Positions 49,901 through 61,069 of a stretch of DNA of 64,000 nucleotides are shown piece by piece. Below the pieces are notes generated by a model that ran no database searches, was not told the DNA's origin, and was given only the letters and a program-made list of their open reading frames with translations. A program made the position numbers and the translations under genes. Within the stretch, counting starts at the first letter, position 1, and the number at the start of each line of letters is the position of its first letter. The stretch is from Sipunculus nudus. Its lineage: Eukaryota; Annelida; Sipuncula; Golfingiida; Sipunculidae. The stretch covers positions 26,893,058-26,957,057 of the forward strand of contig CM049310.1 in NCBI GenBank assembly GCA_026874595.1, given 5' to 3'.

Positions 49901-50471
49901 GTCACTTATTTTCTATCTCGATAAATCATTTTTTTACACAGTATAATTCATAATATTCCTGCCTTGTTAGTGAATATTGGGAGTAATTTTAGTTCTTCAG
50001 TCATTACATTGGGTGATTACTAATTTTACAGTCTTTCAGTCATTTTGCTGAGTGACTAAGAGGGTTTAATTTGTAAAAACTCTAAATGATATATTGTTTA
50101 CACCAACTAAATCCTAGTCAGAACATCTCAATTCATATATCAATACCCATCTTAATGGATATTACATATTAATCCACGGTCACATCTAAACCAATACAAG
50201 CTGGAGGTAGCAAAGGTCATCTACCCACATCTGATTTTTATACAGCTCATTCTACATATATATAAAAAGGCAGGCCTTATTTCCACTCCCCCCAGGAAAA
50301 TTTTCTATGCATAGTTGTTCTAGCTGCCCTTGTTCTAGCTATCCTTTGTCACTAATACTTTAACTTTTTGACCTCGTTGTTGGGCCTTCTGCCATTCCTA
50401 ATTAACCACAGATTTTTTTGTTTGGAGAGAGCTCAAACCTGTGACCTGCTAGTCTGCCATCTTGACCAGAA
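46961..50471. other. AT-rich non-coding body of the Tx1/L1-like element
   Basis: About 3.5 kb with stops in all frames and no ORF above 81 codons resembling ORF1 or RT. It lies entirely between the target duplications, so it belongs to the insertion. The 5' end (about 50280-50470) is less AT-rich, with TTGTTCTAGCTGCC repeated nearby as TTGTTCTAGCTATCC. Nothing else recognised. Confidence 0.55.
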
Positions 50472-50732
50472 AAATCCCATATCTTACATACATTATAATA
50501 TGTTACCTCTTCTGTTGATTTTAAATGTTTAACTTTACTAAGTGCCCCACTGGTCATAATGCTCAGCTGAATCTATATTGGTCAGTGATCTAAGTCTTAT
50601 CTACTAAGGAGAGTTTTTAGAGAACATGTATACTCAACATCTGAACTAAGTTTTCATCGTTTTCCTATGTAAAGAAGCGGGCTGTAAACGTCATCCTCTC
50701 CGCAGTCCAACGCCTAGCCTCTACTGTAGGTC

Positions 50733-53700
50733 TCACATATGTACAGATGACGGAGATGACACTGTTGACGGAGATGACATTGATGGATGGGTTACTTTAT
50801 ATGATTTAGCAGCGCAGCACTGGGATTTACAAGGTCGGCATCGTCGGCCTGTTAGCAGTGCCAAAGCAGCAAATACAAAGGCGGCCGTGGACAGATGAGG
50901 TACACTGGCGTAAGAACTACTGAGGTCTCGGATGGCACCTGAAAACATCATACATGTACTTAATAACCATGTCGTCAATGTTTGTGATAAGGTATATATC
51001 TGAAAACAATCCCAGTGTATTTACGTAAAATATATTGAAATGAAGATGCTGACTGTAAATGGTAATAAACAGATATTTATGATTTGATGATTATAAATTT
51101 TTCTTCTGCTTCTTTTTCCTGTTTTTCTTATTGTTATTATTACTACTGCAACTGCTACATGTAATTTACAGGTATACGTTTCTATAATAATTTAAATATG
51201 ACAATTTGAATCATTGAAATTTCGAACAATTTATAATACAGTCTTTTTCTTTTTATTCCGTAGTCAATTCTTGCGCTGAACCATGAGTTTTGAATCAATA
51301 AAAGACGCACCCAGAGAATTTCACTAAGCTTATATCTCATTTTTTTTAAACTTCCGCCATTTGATCACCTTCGTGTACTATATGAATACCTGTTATTAAT
51401 TGATGTATTGACAGACCAGTCCCGAAGCCAAGGTTTGCTATCCCGACACCCGTCCCGGCAAGCTCTGGTCCAACGGCGTCCACCACCAACTGACCGAGCA
51501 TGGGCGTCGACCCTCCGACAAAGAAACCGAACACAACCATCGTCAACGCCAGAACTACATGTCCAGGGAACACGGTCAAAATGATGAACATAGCGGCTCC
51601 AGTTAACAAGTTGGCTATCAAGAGAAGGTAGAGATTTGTACACTCTAGATTTGCTATCAATCCAATAACAATGCGACCGAAAAGGTCCGCAACTCCATTA
51701 ATAACAAGTAAAATAGACCCTTGATTGGTCGTGAGTCCAAGTTCCTCTGCATATGCCGGGATGTACATTATGAACCCGTGGAAACCAAAGGTTATTCCAA
51801 ACTGAAACAAAAATACGCAAAAAAACTGAAGGGATACTAGCTTGCAGAACTTCGATTGGCAACAACCTTGTTGAGTTGCGTCATCTTTACATTTTTCTCC
51901 AGATTTTGAGCATGATGTCGTCACTTCCGTTTCCTTTATTTCATTTGTACCATTAATATTGACGACTAATATGGCTTTTGTTTTATTTTCCAGATTTACA
52001 GACGTTTCTTCGAACAAGTCCCTCTCTTGAATATTCTTTCGAGAATTCCCCATGTTTTGCCGACCAGTACCGGTTATATGGCGTCCATGTGACCACACCA
52101 AAATCGCTGATATTAGTACATTCAAAAGAACACCACCATACAAACGCACTGTGCCTCTTGTTCCGAATATGTCTCTGAAACGAATATTGAATCTAGGGAA
52201 CACTATGCCGCCGACGCTGCCTCCAGCAAACAGCATGCCCAGAGCCAAAGATCTGTTATACGTAAATATCTTACTTGTCGCAGCGATACTCCCCGTGATT
52301 AAAAGAGAGTTAGAAACACCTGAAAGAATTAGTCATAAAATCTGAAATATATATGCAATCTGATAATCAGAGGCAATTGATACATCGACACCGGAAAAAT
52401 AGATTTATATGTTTCTTCACCACTGCCATGAACTCGTACCCGAATTTTATCAATTACTTTTTTGTGGACTTTGTATAATTTAGATTTAAATGCTTTGCAA
52501 TTTGAAGACGTTACCATAAGGGTCGCTCTTGTTATATGATAATTGAAGCAAAGCTGACAAAGATGTTTTGATTTGTTGAATATTTGTTGCAGTTAGCATG
52601 TCTGAGTGTGACAGGCCATACAGTCTTGTGGTCTCAACTTCCTTGTATTTTGCATTATCGGTTCATATATTTTGATGTATTTTTCTCAGGGCGTTTAGGC
52701 CTTCTCGTCTATCAGTCTGGAAACTACCCTAGGTTACATGACTCGAGCAGGCACGGGATTCGTGTAAAGTGTGGAACCTACCATGTAGTACCCCCCAGGT
52801 GAAAATGGTTGCTAAGAGAGACGGAGCCAGAGAACATCCCCACATGGCCACGCAGCCAATCAGCGCGGCTCCCACCAACGGCAGCCACAGCGGGAAATGG
52901 TCACATAACCATCCGGCTAAGGGTGCTAAAAACGAAAATTATCAGGACGTGACACACGATTTTAATAAGAATTACTAAGCACATTAAAAGTATGAAACTC
53001 AATTTAATAAAATGAACGCCGATATAATAAAATCAAATAAAATTAAATGTGAGTCTTATTTATTAGTTCGGAAAATAATTATTTAAACCAATATATATAT
53101 TATTCTGTATCTGTCTGCTTCTGGACAAATATTTCTTGATTGAATGATTTGAAAAACATAAAAAAGCTCAAGTTATATTTGGTTTAGATATGATGGCGTA
53201 TCTAGGCGTATTTATTAAGATATTCCTGTGAATTCTTACTTTTTTCCATTTTAAGTAAGGCTACACAGTAAAAAATAGTAGTTCTTCGGATTCGCAGCTC
53301 CCGTATTTCGTGGATCATTTCTCTTTGCAATGAGGACCAGTGTCACAAAATGGATCGTGTCATTTTGTTTTATTTTCATTTCTCAGGTTAGATGTACAGG
53401 GTTAGCGGTACATTTGTATTTGTTGAGCGAAAATTGACGCGTCGGTCAATTATTCCCCTAAACGATGGCGGCATTCAGTGAAAGGTTGGTGAGTGCGCTG
53501 CTGGCCTTTGCTTAAGCAGAGGCTATGTGTGTTTTGTTCCTAGCCTATTTAGTATTGAGCGTGCCGATTTATACAGATGGACCATAGTATGAAAAGCAGG
53601 CAAGGCTTTGTTTTAATCTAATGAATTATAATTTATATTAAAAAAAGCCACCAGGGTAGAAGGGTATTTAAGAGAGGCGAACAGTCTGTTGAGCCTACAA

Positions 53701-56700
53701 ACACGGGAAGTGCCGTCCGCCATTGACCAGAGAGGTGCTGCGACCCAGTGACCAGAGAGGTGCTGCGACCCAGTGTCCAGAGAGGTGCTGCGACCCAAAT
53801 GTCCAGAGAGGTGCTGCGACCCAGTGTCCATCCAGTGAGGTGTCGCCAGCCGGGGTCCGGTGAGGTGTCGCCAGCCTGGGTCCAGTACATCTAGATACTG
53901 TTTAACCGGACTCTAATGTATGTACCAGTGTATCTATTGAGGCGTTACAGGACGGGAACCCAATCTGGTAGATGGTTTTGAATTCTGTACCTTTAATGTT
54001 CTTTGAATATACTTCTGTTGTTTAGTCACTGCCTTGTGTTTTGTTGTTTGTCTGAGTGCTGATACGTTGAGTGCGCCATCAAAACCGCACAATCTCTACT
54101 TTTTCACGTTGAACCAAAGGCAACCCCGTCCGTCACTTGGTAAGGGCAACCTTTTCACTTGGTCATGTTAGTGATATGTATTAATTGTTATTTAGGTTTC
54201 AGTCATCATTTCAAGATTTTTAGTGTTTTTTTTATATTTTCTGGCAAGCTAGCAAAATTCCACTTAATGTGTCTCGACCTGTAAATGAAAAAAAAAACTA
54301 ATAAATATTCGTGAAGGTTCATCATATTGTTTGGTTTCAGATTCCGAAAATAATATTTGTGTGTGTGTGGTATAATCAAATATACTTACATACAGCCATG
54401 GAGCTGAGGGAGAGCGCTGTCATTATCCAGCCCGTTTTGAATGCTCCTTGTCCGAACATGTCCAGAAAGTCCAAATAGAAAATTCCATAGGCCCTCAGGG
54501 TACCGTCAGCGATGCAGAAGTTTAAGGTCAAACCTTTGTTAATAACATAGAAAAAAATATTATGCAGATACAAAATCAAATAATTTGCACAAGTTAAGCA
54601 TAGATATATTATTTCATATTAAATGAGTGTAAGAAGGAAGATTAATAAAACATATATTTTGCAAATATTTTATTTTAACAATAAGTTGACTTTCATAACC
54701 TTTCTCCAGGGTATTTTTTATGAGTCCATTGTTATTTAGTTGTGAAGGAGCTACATCTTAGTGCTACATGGACTTATTAATGTTTAAATATTGTCATTCC
54801 TAGACGCTCCCGGTGTCAGGGTTGTTTTCATGTATGAACATGAATCAAGAGAGGTATAGAAATATATTGAGCCAATGGGATTGTTTTATTATTATTATTC
54901 TGGGGGCTTTGGTTCAGTTAAATCAGGCTTCAGAGCCATTCGTAAACATATTTAAGTTTAAACGATTTTAAAGAATAGAATAAACAAAGTAGCCAGCGAG
55001 GTATAAATTGACCAGAGATTATTTTGGTCCATGTGGCTATAGAAGACGTGTGGAGACTGATGGTAGGGATTGATAATTTGAGTTAAATGAGAGGATACCG
55101 TGCTGAAGTATATTGAGTGTATTTCGCTGAGCCAATCATGCTGTTTGTTGGGTGTACCATATACCTGATGAACATTGTAAGAAGAAAAAGGTTCAATTTG
55201 TTAGTCCTGGACAAAGATAAAAGGCCGGATATATGCCACTCTTATATTTTTGGTGACATTAACACTTAAAATAATGTGTTTAATCTCGAGCTATCATTTT
55301 ACTTTCACTGTATACAAAAGTTTCGTAGCAAATCCACCTAGGCATATGGACTCTAAAATGCACCTGTTTCGCACGTAGTCAAGTTTTTTGGTTTTTAATA
55401 AACGTGGTATTACGTTTTGTTTTAACAAACATGTCATTTCAGTAAACGACATCAATGCCTTAATCAACAAGCACCTCATGTAGATTTGCTTTTGTTACGG
55501 GGTGCATATTAAAGCGCATTAAGCTGTCTCGCCGTAGAAGTTTTTTTTTATTTCAAAACAATACAGATACACAAACACATGTAATGATACAGTACAAAAG
55601 AACAACAAATGGCACTGCACACGGACGAGATACATATAAGTATATTCATACACCAAAATCAATATATGATATTTTTATCATGCAGAGTAGAGTAACATTT
55701 ATAATCAATCATCTACACTCAGAAAGCTATTCAATCTGTTCCATAATAAATTATGTTGAACAAGTTTCCCTTTATGAATTGCTACTTGTCTCTAAATAGT
55801 ATAGTATGATTATATTTTTTTAACAGCCGCATTTAGAGACAAAGGGTATTTTTTACATCTTGCTACATAAATATAATATTTTATCAACAGGATAATTTTG
55901 TCTAACAATTTATCAGAACTTACATTGAACAGTATTGTATCTCTAGCATATATCATGGGCAGGTTTAAGGTGTCTAACCAAATAAATACTTCCGACCATA
56001 GCTTTATTACTTAAGAGCATTCACAGAATAAATGTATTAGTGTTGAAGTTTGCTTTGCTACCGAAGTGGCTGTGTGCCACCGTTATGGGTCCGAATCCCG
56101 GATCGGCCCGATCCCCCCCCCCCCCCCCCCCCCCCCGAGAAAATTATATATATGAAATATGGATCACTGGGGCCCGGGGAATGATTGTTTGAAGTAGTTG
56201 GGTTATTACCGCCATCTAAAGTTCATTAAAAGTGTGCAAATGGGATAATTAATCTTGTTCTGTTAGCAGAACGCTCCGGGGGGGGGGGGGGGGGGGTTAC
56301 GGGGTGCACATAAAAGCGAACTAAACTGTCTTGCCAGTGAAGCTTGCTTTTCCAGCACAGTAGTTGGAACATGTACGCCGCCAACATGGATTCGAATCCA
56401 GGATCGGCCCAATATTTCCCCTGGGCATTGTTAAGGTAAAATAATATATCAAATTTTAAATGTTTACGTAACATAATATCAATATAAAAATGTTTACCCC
56501 TTTAATCATGGCCCTCATTATGCAGAGGTATACTTGCTGTAATGAATTAGAAAACCTAGCCATTGATAAGGTGGCATATAGATAATAAGTAATCTTCTCC
56601 AAGACGTTATCATATTGTTTGGTTGTGTGGTCGATTTGTGTTTAAGCAACTTTACTCAAAAATTTACAAAGGGGTTTTAATGAAATGTTGTTGGAGGCCA

Positions 56701-57532
56701 CTCCCTTTGTGTTTATCTTTTTATCATCGTGATATAAGGCAATGTCGAGGGCGAGGGCCAAAGACATTTGCTGAAATCAGAAGCCGCCTCTGTGCTATCG
56801 GCATGGCAGGGCTTATCTGAGATTCAACCATGCAGTTATGTAACCGTGACAAATTTTCTGTGTAGCACATACTAAAATTTATAAAGATATAGGCGGAGGT
56901 AGCTATGAGGTCTTTCAATACTTTCTAGTAATTTTGTGTAGATATAACAGTTACATATTAGTGTGAAATATGAATTTTTCACAGATCAGGTACAAGTGCA
57001 CTGAATGCTGACACACTTGAGTGGCGGTTTGGTAAACAACGGAAACCGCTATTGGCAGCTTGTTTATGCATGAATGAAATATGGTTTCAGGCAGGAGGAA
57101 ACACACGTAACCCACGTGGTTTAACTTTTACCTCGCTTGATTGCTTATTAAGGGGAGATGAAATATTGTTTTATGCGCCAAGAAACCCACGGGATAACGT
57201 ATCCTGGTGTAAAGTTGTCTATGCATGGGAATCTCATGCTCTTATGGGAATCTCGGTGCTCATACATATATTTACATAAGTATTAATTTACAGGTACTAA
57301 CGCGTACATCAGAGAAATAGGACAAATGTTGCTGTAATATCGTGCCGATATTAATATGTGCGTGTATAACTCTTAGAGTCAGTTGTCAAATCTTAGATTT
57401 CCAATTTGATTTGAATATTGATTTCTAATGTACTGTACTCACGGAAGAGATACGGGTTTACATACACAGTAACCTTACTGACTTACCAATGAGAACCAGC
57501 CAGCATATCAGAGGTTCCCGGGGAGCAGCCAT
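50733..57532 (-). CDS. MCT-like (SLC16) transporter, copy 5
   Basis: Intact five-exon gene, predicted 489 aa. Exons in transcript order: 57487-57532, 54390-54533, 52782-52925, 51390-52319 and 50733-50938; GT-AG borders, phase-1 introns. Same domain order as copies 3 and 4: MCT signature (SKIF, NRSLALGMLFAGGSVGG) at about 127-149, polar loop, NGVADLFGR with D323 and R327, GGSTPMLGQLV, basic GRRCRPCK, tail ending SSPSSVHM. Exon 4 lacks 12 bases (four residues, S-D-V-K) in the loop compared with copies 3 and 4. Intron 1 has a SINE disrupted by a 0.5-kb Tx1/L1-like fragment and long poly(C)/(G) tracts, and intron 2 the shortest minisatellite. Downstream DNA carries the Ngaro-like and Tx1/L1-like insertions, placing the nearest one 261 bases from the stop codon. 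Confidence 0.88.
53721..53892. repeat. 25-bp minisatellite in intron 2 of copy 5
   Basis: About four units of the consensus described at 22941 plus two GTCCGGTGAGGTGTCGCC-type units. Shortest of the three paralogous arrays. Confidence 0.85.
55541..56044 (-). mobile_element. 5'-truncated Tx1/L1-like fragment in intron 1 of copy 5
   Basis: Starts with poly(T) (a poly(A) tail on the minus strand) and splits the SINE that is continuous at 35655 in copy 4. The short repeat GAAGTTT flanks it (about 55537 and 56045). The minus strand encodes pieces of the ORF2 C-terminus (HLFCECS, LWSEVFIWL, LDKIILLIKYYIYVARCKK), closely like the end of the element at 46032-50471, so the two are one family. Confidence 0.8.
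56045..56136 (+). mobile_element. right part of the tRNA-derived SINE, copy 5
   Basis: Continues the SINE after the insertion: CGAAGTGGCTGTGTGCCACC, a box-B-like GGTCCGAATCC and GGATCGGCCC, then 24 C residues (56113-56136). The box-B motif has one change (GGTCCG for GGTTCG) relative to copy 4. Confidence 0.55.
56278..56415 (+). mobile_element. second SINE-like repeat in intron 1 of copy 5
   Basis: Begins with 19 G residues (56278-56296) and follows the same order as 35915-36045 in copy 4, ending GGATTCGAATCCAGGATCGG. The MITE target here reads CACAGTAGT, uninterrupted. Confidence 0.55.
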
Positions 57533-57601
57533 CTTTACAGGTTTTCTCACGCCAAGTATATACGTAGCCTTGTGAATCCAACCGGAAAATTCAGCTCACG
57601 T

Positions 57602-57623
57602 CACATGTGTTGCATATATATAA
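57602..57623 (-). promoter_or_regulatory. candidate TATA and E-box of copy 5
   Basis: TTATATATA (57615-57623, minus strand) followed by CACATGTG (57602-57609), 70 bases upstream of the ATG at 57532. Same arrangement as copies 3 and 4. Confidence 0.45.
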
Positions 57624-58085
57624 GGGTTCAGGGCCAGATCTAGGAGGTATATCCCTTTCGGCGGGAGGGGGGTAGGCCCTTAGGGCCAGGGGTGAGGAGG
57701 CATCAGAAGCCCCCCTCTTTTCCCTGGGATCCATGGACAGCGTCACAGGGGGCTAAATCGGGTGAAATCCCTAAGCCGCTCTCGATTTTAAACTAATGGA
57801 ATTTTGGAACCTTGCTCTCTGTACATTAAGTTTTTTTTATAGAAATATAAACTAAACAGCTATCATTCATACAGCATGCTTAATTTCTTACTGTACATGC
57901 TGATTGTTTTCTCTTCCATCTTCATTAATATCTTCTAGATCATTGAGGGTGTCAGGGAGAACCATCTTTCTTTGTTTTCTAAGTGCCGATTCCTTTTACA
58001 ATTTGTGTAATGTCCACTGGTACTTCAAAAGTCTCAGTATACTAATGTTTCTCTCGCACTGGTGACTGGAAGTGTTGCGGATATT

Positions 58086-58846
58086 TTTTGATAAACTAAT
58101 TGATATGATTAAGTCTCATATATAAACCTTACCGGCTTCTGTGCACCGGACTCAATAGAGCAGAGACCATGAGTTCAAGTATCAGCCGAGGAGCCACGAG
58201 ATTTGGCTCTCCTGGCTAACGGGAAAGCCGTGTCTCAATCACAGGCGTATGAGTCTTGTTTTTTTATTGCTTTTTTTTGGGGGGGGGGGGGGGGGGGAAA
58301 GTGTTATGACCCATCAGAGTGAATACATGGAAAGATCCCTCCCTCAATAGAGAAATATTAGATGCTATCTTAATAATTGAGCTGTACATTAATATCCTCA
58401 TATTATGAAAAACAAATGAAAATTAATCACGAATAACTGGGAAAAGAATTGATGAGAGATGTTACACCTCACCGGGGGGGGGGGGGGGGGGGGGGAGGGG
58501 GTAAAAGGCATACCCCATGGATTGGCAGTATAGTCATGTTTTGGCATATAAATAATCATTATACACTCGGACAGACCTTCCGACTATATTGCGATTTACA
58601 AGTTAAACACTTGAGACAAATAGACCGGCCGATCCACAATGCCTATAACTGGAAGAGGTTAAAATAAACAGAGAGCACTCACGCAGACCTAAGCCTTCAT
58701 TTTAAATTTATTCAGATCAGTTTGATCACCACAATACAGTAGACTCGCCAAAAGCAGCCGCATCTTGCCTGATTCCCTGGCCGCTTCAAAACTATGAAGG
58801 TTCACTCCTAAAATTCAAGCCATTACAGTATAAGTACACAACAAAA

Positions 58847-58894
<48 letters not shown>
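58086..58894. other. right flank of the MCT array, no gene
   Basis: Homology with the other units ends near 58085. The stretch then holds a SINE fragment (58135-58215), two poly(G) tracts (58279-58297, 58474-58495) and an (AT)n array (58848-58894). No coding region recognised. Confidence 0.5.
58135..58250 (+). mobile_element. tRNA-derived SINE fragment
   Basis: ACCGGCTTCTGTGCACCGG followed by a box-B-like ACCATGAGTTCAAGTATCAG. Same family as the minus-strand copies at 2055-2160 and 11262-11372. Degenerate. Confidence 0.5.
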
Positions 58895-58899
<5 letters not shown>

Positions 58900-59818
58900 A
58901 AACCTCGTTGTGTCGAAGTCGAAGGGACTGGTGAATTTACTTCGACACAACCGGAGTTCGAGACAACCGATGTTCATTGTATTCAACCTTCTTCAGCCTC
59001 GAATATAATCGATAAATACTGCACACATATAGGGCCAATATCCTATAGTTCTCAGAAATTTTTCATGAAAGATCGACACAAATTTTATATACATTTTTTA
59101 ATAATAAAAGAAAACCATAAGTACCACCAAAATTAGGATAAGGTTAATCAAGAAAGTGAAATAAGACCACATACATTGTACGTGAATAAAATCACCCAAA
59201 TCAATAAACGATTGGCTCAGATCATTTTCAGTTCAGCTTTATCCTAGACACGTCAAAGGTAAGGATTGGATAAAGTTTGGCTTATTAATAACTTCTCATT
59301 AATGCTTTGTCGGCGAGAGAAGAAAGGCAGGTTTATGAGTGACTAATTGGTCAAACAGGTAAACAACGGACTAGGTATGTCAGCCATCGGGCGTGATGAG
59401 TGAAATCCTTTCCGGTATTAATTGTGTAACTAGTCATCGCGGCCGTAGGTACGATTGTAGGACCGTGAACAACTGTTGTCCAAACATTAAAGCGGCATGA
59501 CCTTGAGTCGACAGAGCTATCGCGCTTGATGAGTGAGAGCCTCCTCGGTATTAATTAATTATGACTGGTCATCACGGCCCAATCATGATTGACGGGCCCT
59601 GCACAACTGTTATCCAATCATGACTTCGAGTTAAGCAATAGAAATATTAGCTGGGTACCAACAAAACACCTCGACACATCAGTTTTTCGACACATCCGAC
59701 TTAGACACAAGCGGAGTTAAAAAAGTAAGGTTTTAAATATTTTTCGCAGGGACCCCACGTTCGACTTCGACATATGCGGGAATTCGACTTAACCGAGTTC
59801 GACACAACGAGGTTTCAC
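58895..59818. mobile_element. 0.92-kb MITE, pogo/mariner-like ends
   Basis: Terminal inverted repeats start TGAAACCTCGTTGTGTCGAA at 58898 on the plus strand and mirror it at 59797-59816. Related TTCGAC/GTCGAA motifs continue inward for tens of bases on both sides. It sits at the edge of an (AT)n array, consistent with the TA target preference of Tc1/mariner/pogo elements, but the AT-rich flanks hide the duplication. No transposase ORF. An internal block around CGGCC...CAACTGTTGTCCA (59440-59485) is repeated in diverged form near 59575-59615. Confidence 0.7.
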
Positions 59819-61069
59819 TTATATATATATCGCATGGCTCGGGGTAAGGCTAGGTCCGCCTCCCACGCATTCAAACTAAGCACAACTGGAGGATGGAGAG
59901 ATGGAGTTTATTCTGGATTAGAATACAAAAAGACCAGTGAGTCAGGGTGCGGCCAACAGCATGTCCGGGCTGGACTCAGGATTCCACAATAACATCACAT
60001 TATATATATATATATATAGACCTACTCATAAACTGTATATATTATTACATGTACATAGCTGAGATAGAATAGAATAAGTTTTCTTGTTATCACGTAACAA
60101 CATGTGACATATAATATACTGTTTACATGTATCATTGAAGATAGTTTAAGCTCCATATATCTGAAATTAGTTTAAGCTCAAAATATTATAATATTATTCA
60201 CTTATTCCACATATTTAACTTAAACAAATATACACTTATTTAACTTATACAAACATCAACAAAGAGAAAACTAGCACAATTCAATACCAACAAAACCAGA
60301 ATTCATTCACAGAGTCACTATATACAGACTTAAAACAAATAAAACCGGATATTTTTACATTTTATATATTAAGAATAATATATAATATGAAAATATTAAG
60401 TATGGTCTGGACAAATATTACGCCAAGTTTCATTCTTTCTTTTTTTGCACTATTCTTCTCTTAACGGCTGGACTAATAAGAACAAGTCGAATGGAAAATC
60501 TCACGTTCTAGTACGATATAATTATGCTTGGTGGACTTAATCAGGGTAATGGTCTCTACAATAGGCATTGAGGCTATATCAGGCATCTGTACTTTGCGAG
60601 TACTCCGTACTGTGATAGGGCCGTGCGCGGAGGATCGTGTTAGATTTATATATTCTATGTCTAAGCGATATTAATGAAATATGTGCAAACACTTTACGAG
60701 TTTAAGTGAACCGGATGCGGAAATCTATCAGGAGGATCCTGCGGCATTTTGTACAATACTCTTTACAGCGCCCTATATTTCGTTGGCGGAAAGCAAAAAA
60801 AAAAAGCAACAACAAAATAGGAGAAATATTTCTCAGGTTATATGGCGGTAAGCGTGTAGTAAGTTATTTTTTGGGGGGAATTTCAGCCCAGAAACCTTGT
60901 AAAATTCCGTCAACTTATTATTAAATAGGAAAACGTTTGTAAGATAATTAATACATTATTTAGCATTGTTTTAGAATTTCCACCAACTGTCATTTTATGG
61001 AAATTCGATCATTAAAAATGAACTTACATCCAAAGAGATAACCGTTTGGCTCATGCGCCTGGTCAAACG

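Larger units (their letters stand above)
46032..50471 (-). mobile_element. internally deleted Tx1/L1-like non-LTR element
   Basis: 4440-bp insertion flanked by the 14-bp direct repeat AAATCCCATATCTT (46018-46031 and 50472-50485); MCT unit 4 has a single copy (30599-30612). A poly(T) run at 46032 on the plus strand is the 3' poly(A) tail, so the element reads on the minus strand. Coding remnants are confined to 46215-46960: the amino-terminal part of the endonuclease joined directly to the carboxy-terminal part of ORF2, with the whole reverse transcriptase missing. About 3.5 kb (46960-50471) upstream is AT-rich and has no recognisable ORF1. It must have been moved by enzymes supplied in trans, or deleted after insertion. 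Confidence 0.85.
19800..58085. repeat. tandem triplication of MCT gene units (copies 3, 4, 5)
   Basis: Three head-to-tail units share exons, introns and flanks. Gene part plus 5' flank: 19800-27620, 30780-37960 and 50640-58085. The 3' intergenic part 27620-30780 matches 37960-50640 once two insertions (40669-45822 and 46032-50471) are removed. The ATG-to-ATG distance between copies 3 and 4 is 10382 bp. Between copies 4 and 5 it is 20202 bp, of which about 9.6 kb is the two insertions and about 0.5 kb a third (55541-56044). This fits unequal crossing-over with a period of about 10.4 kb. Confidence 0.88.
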
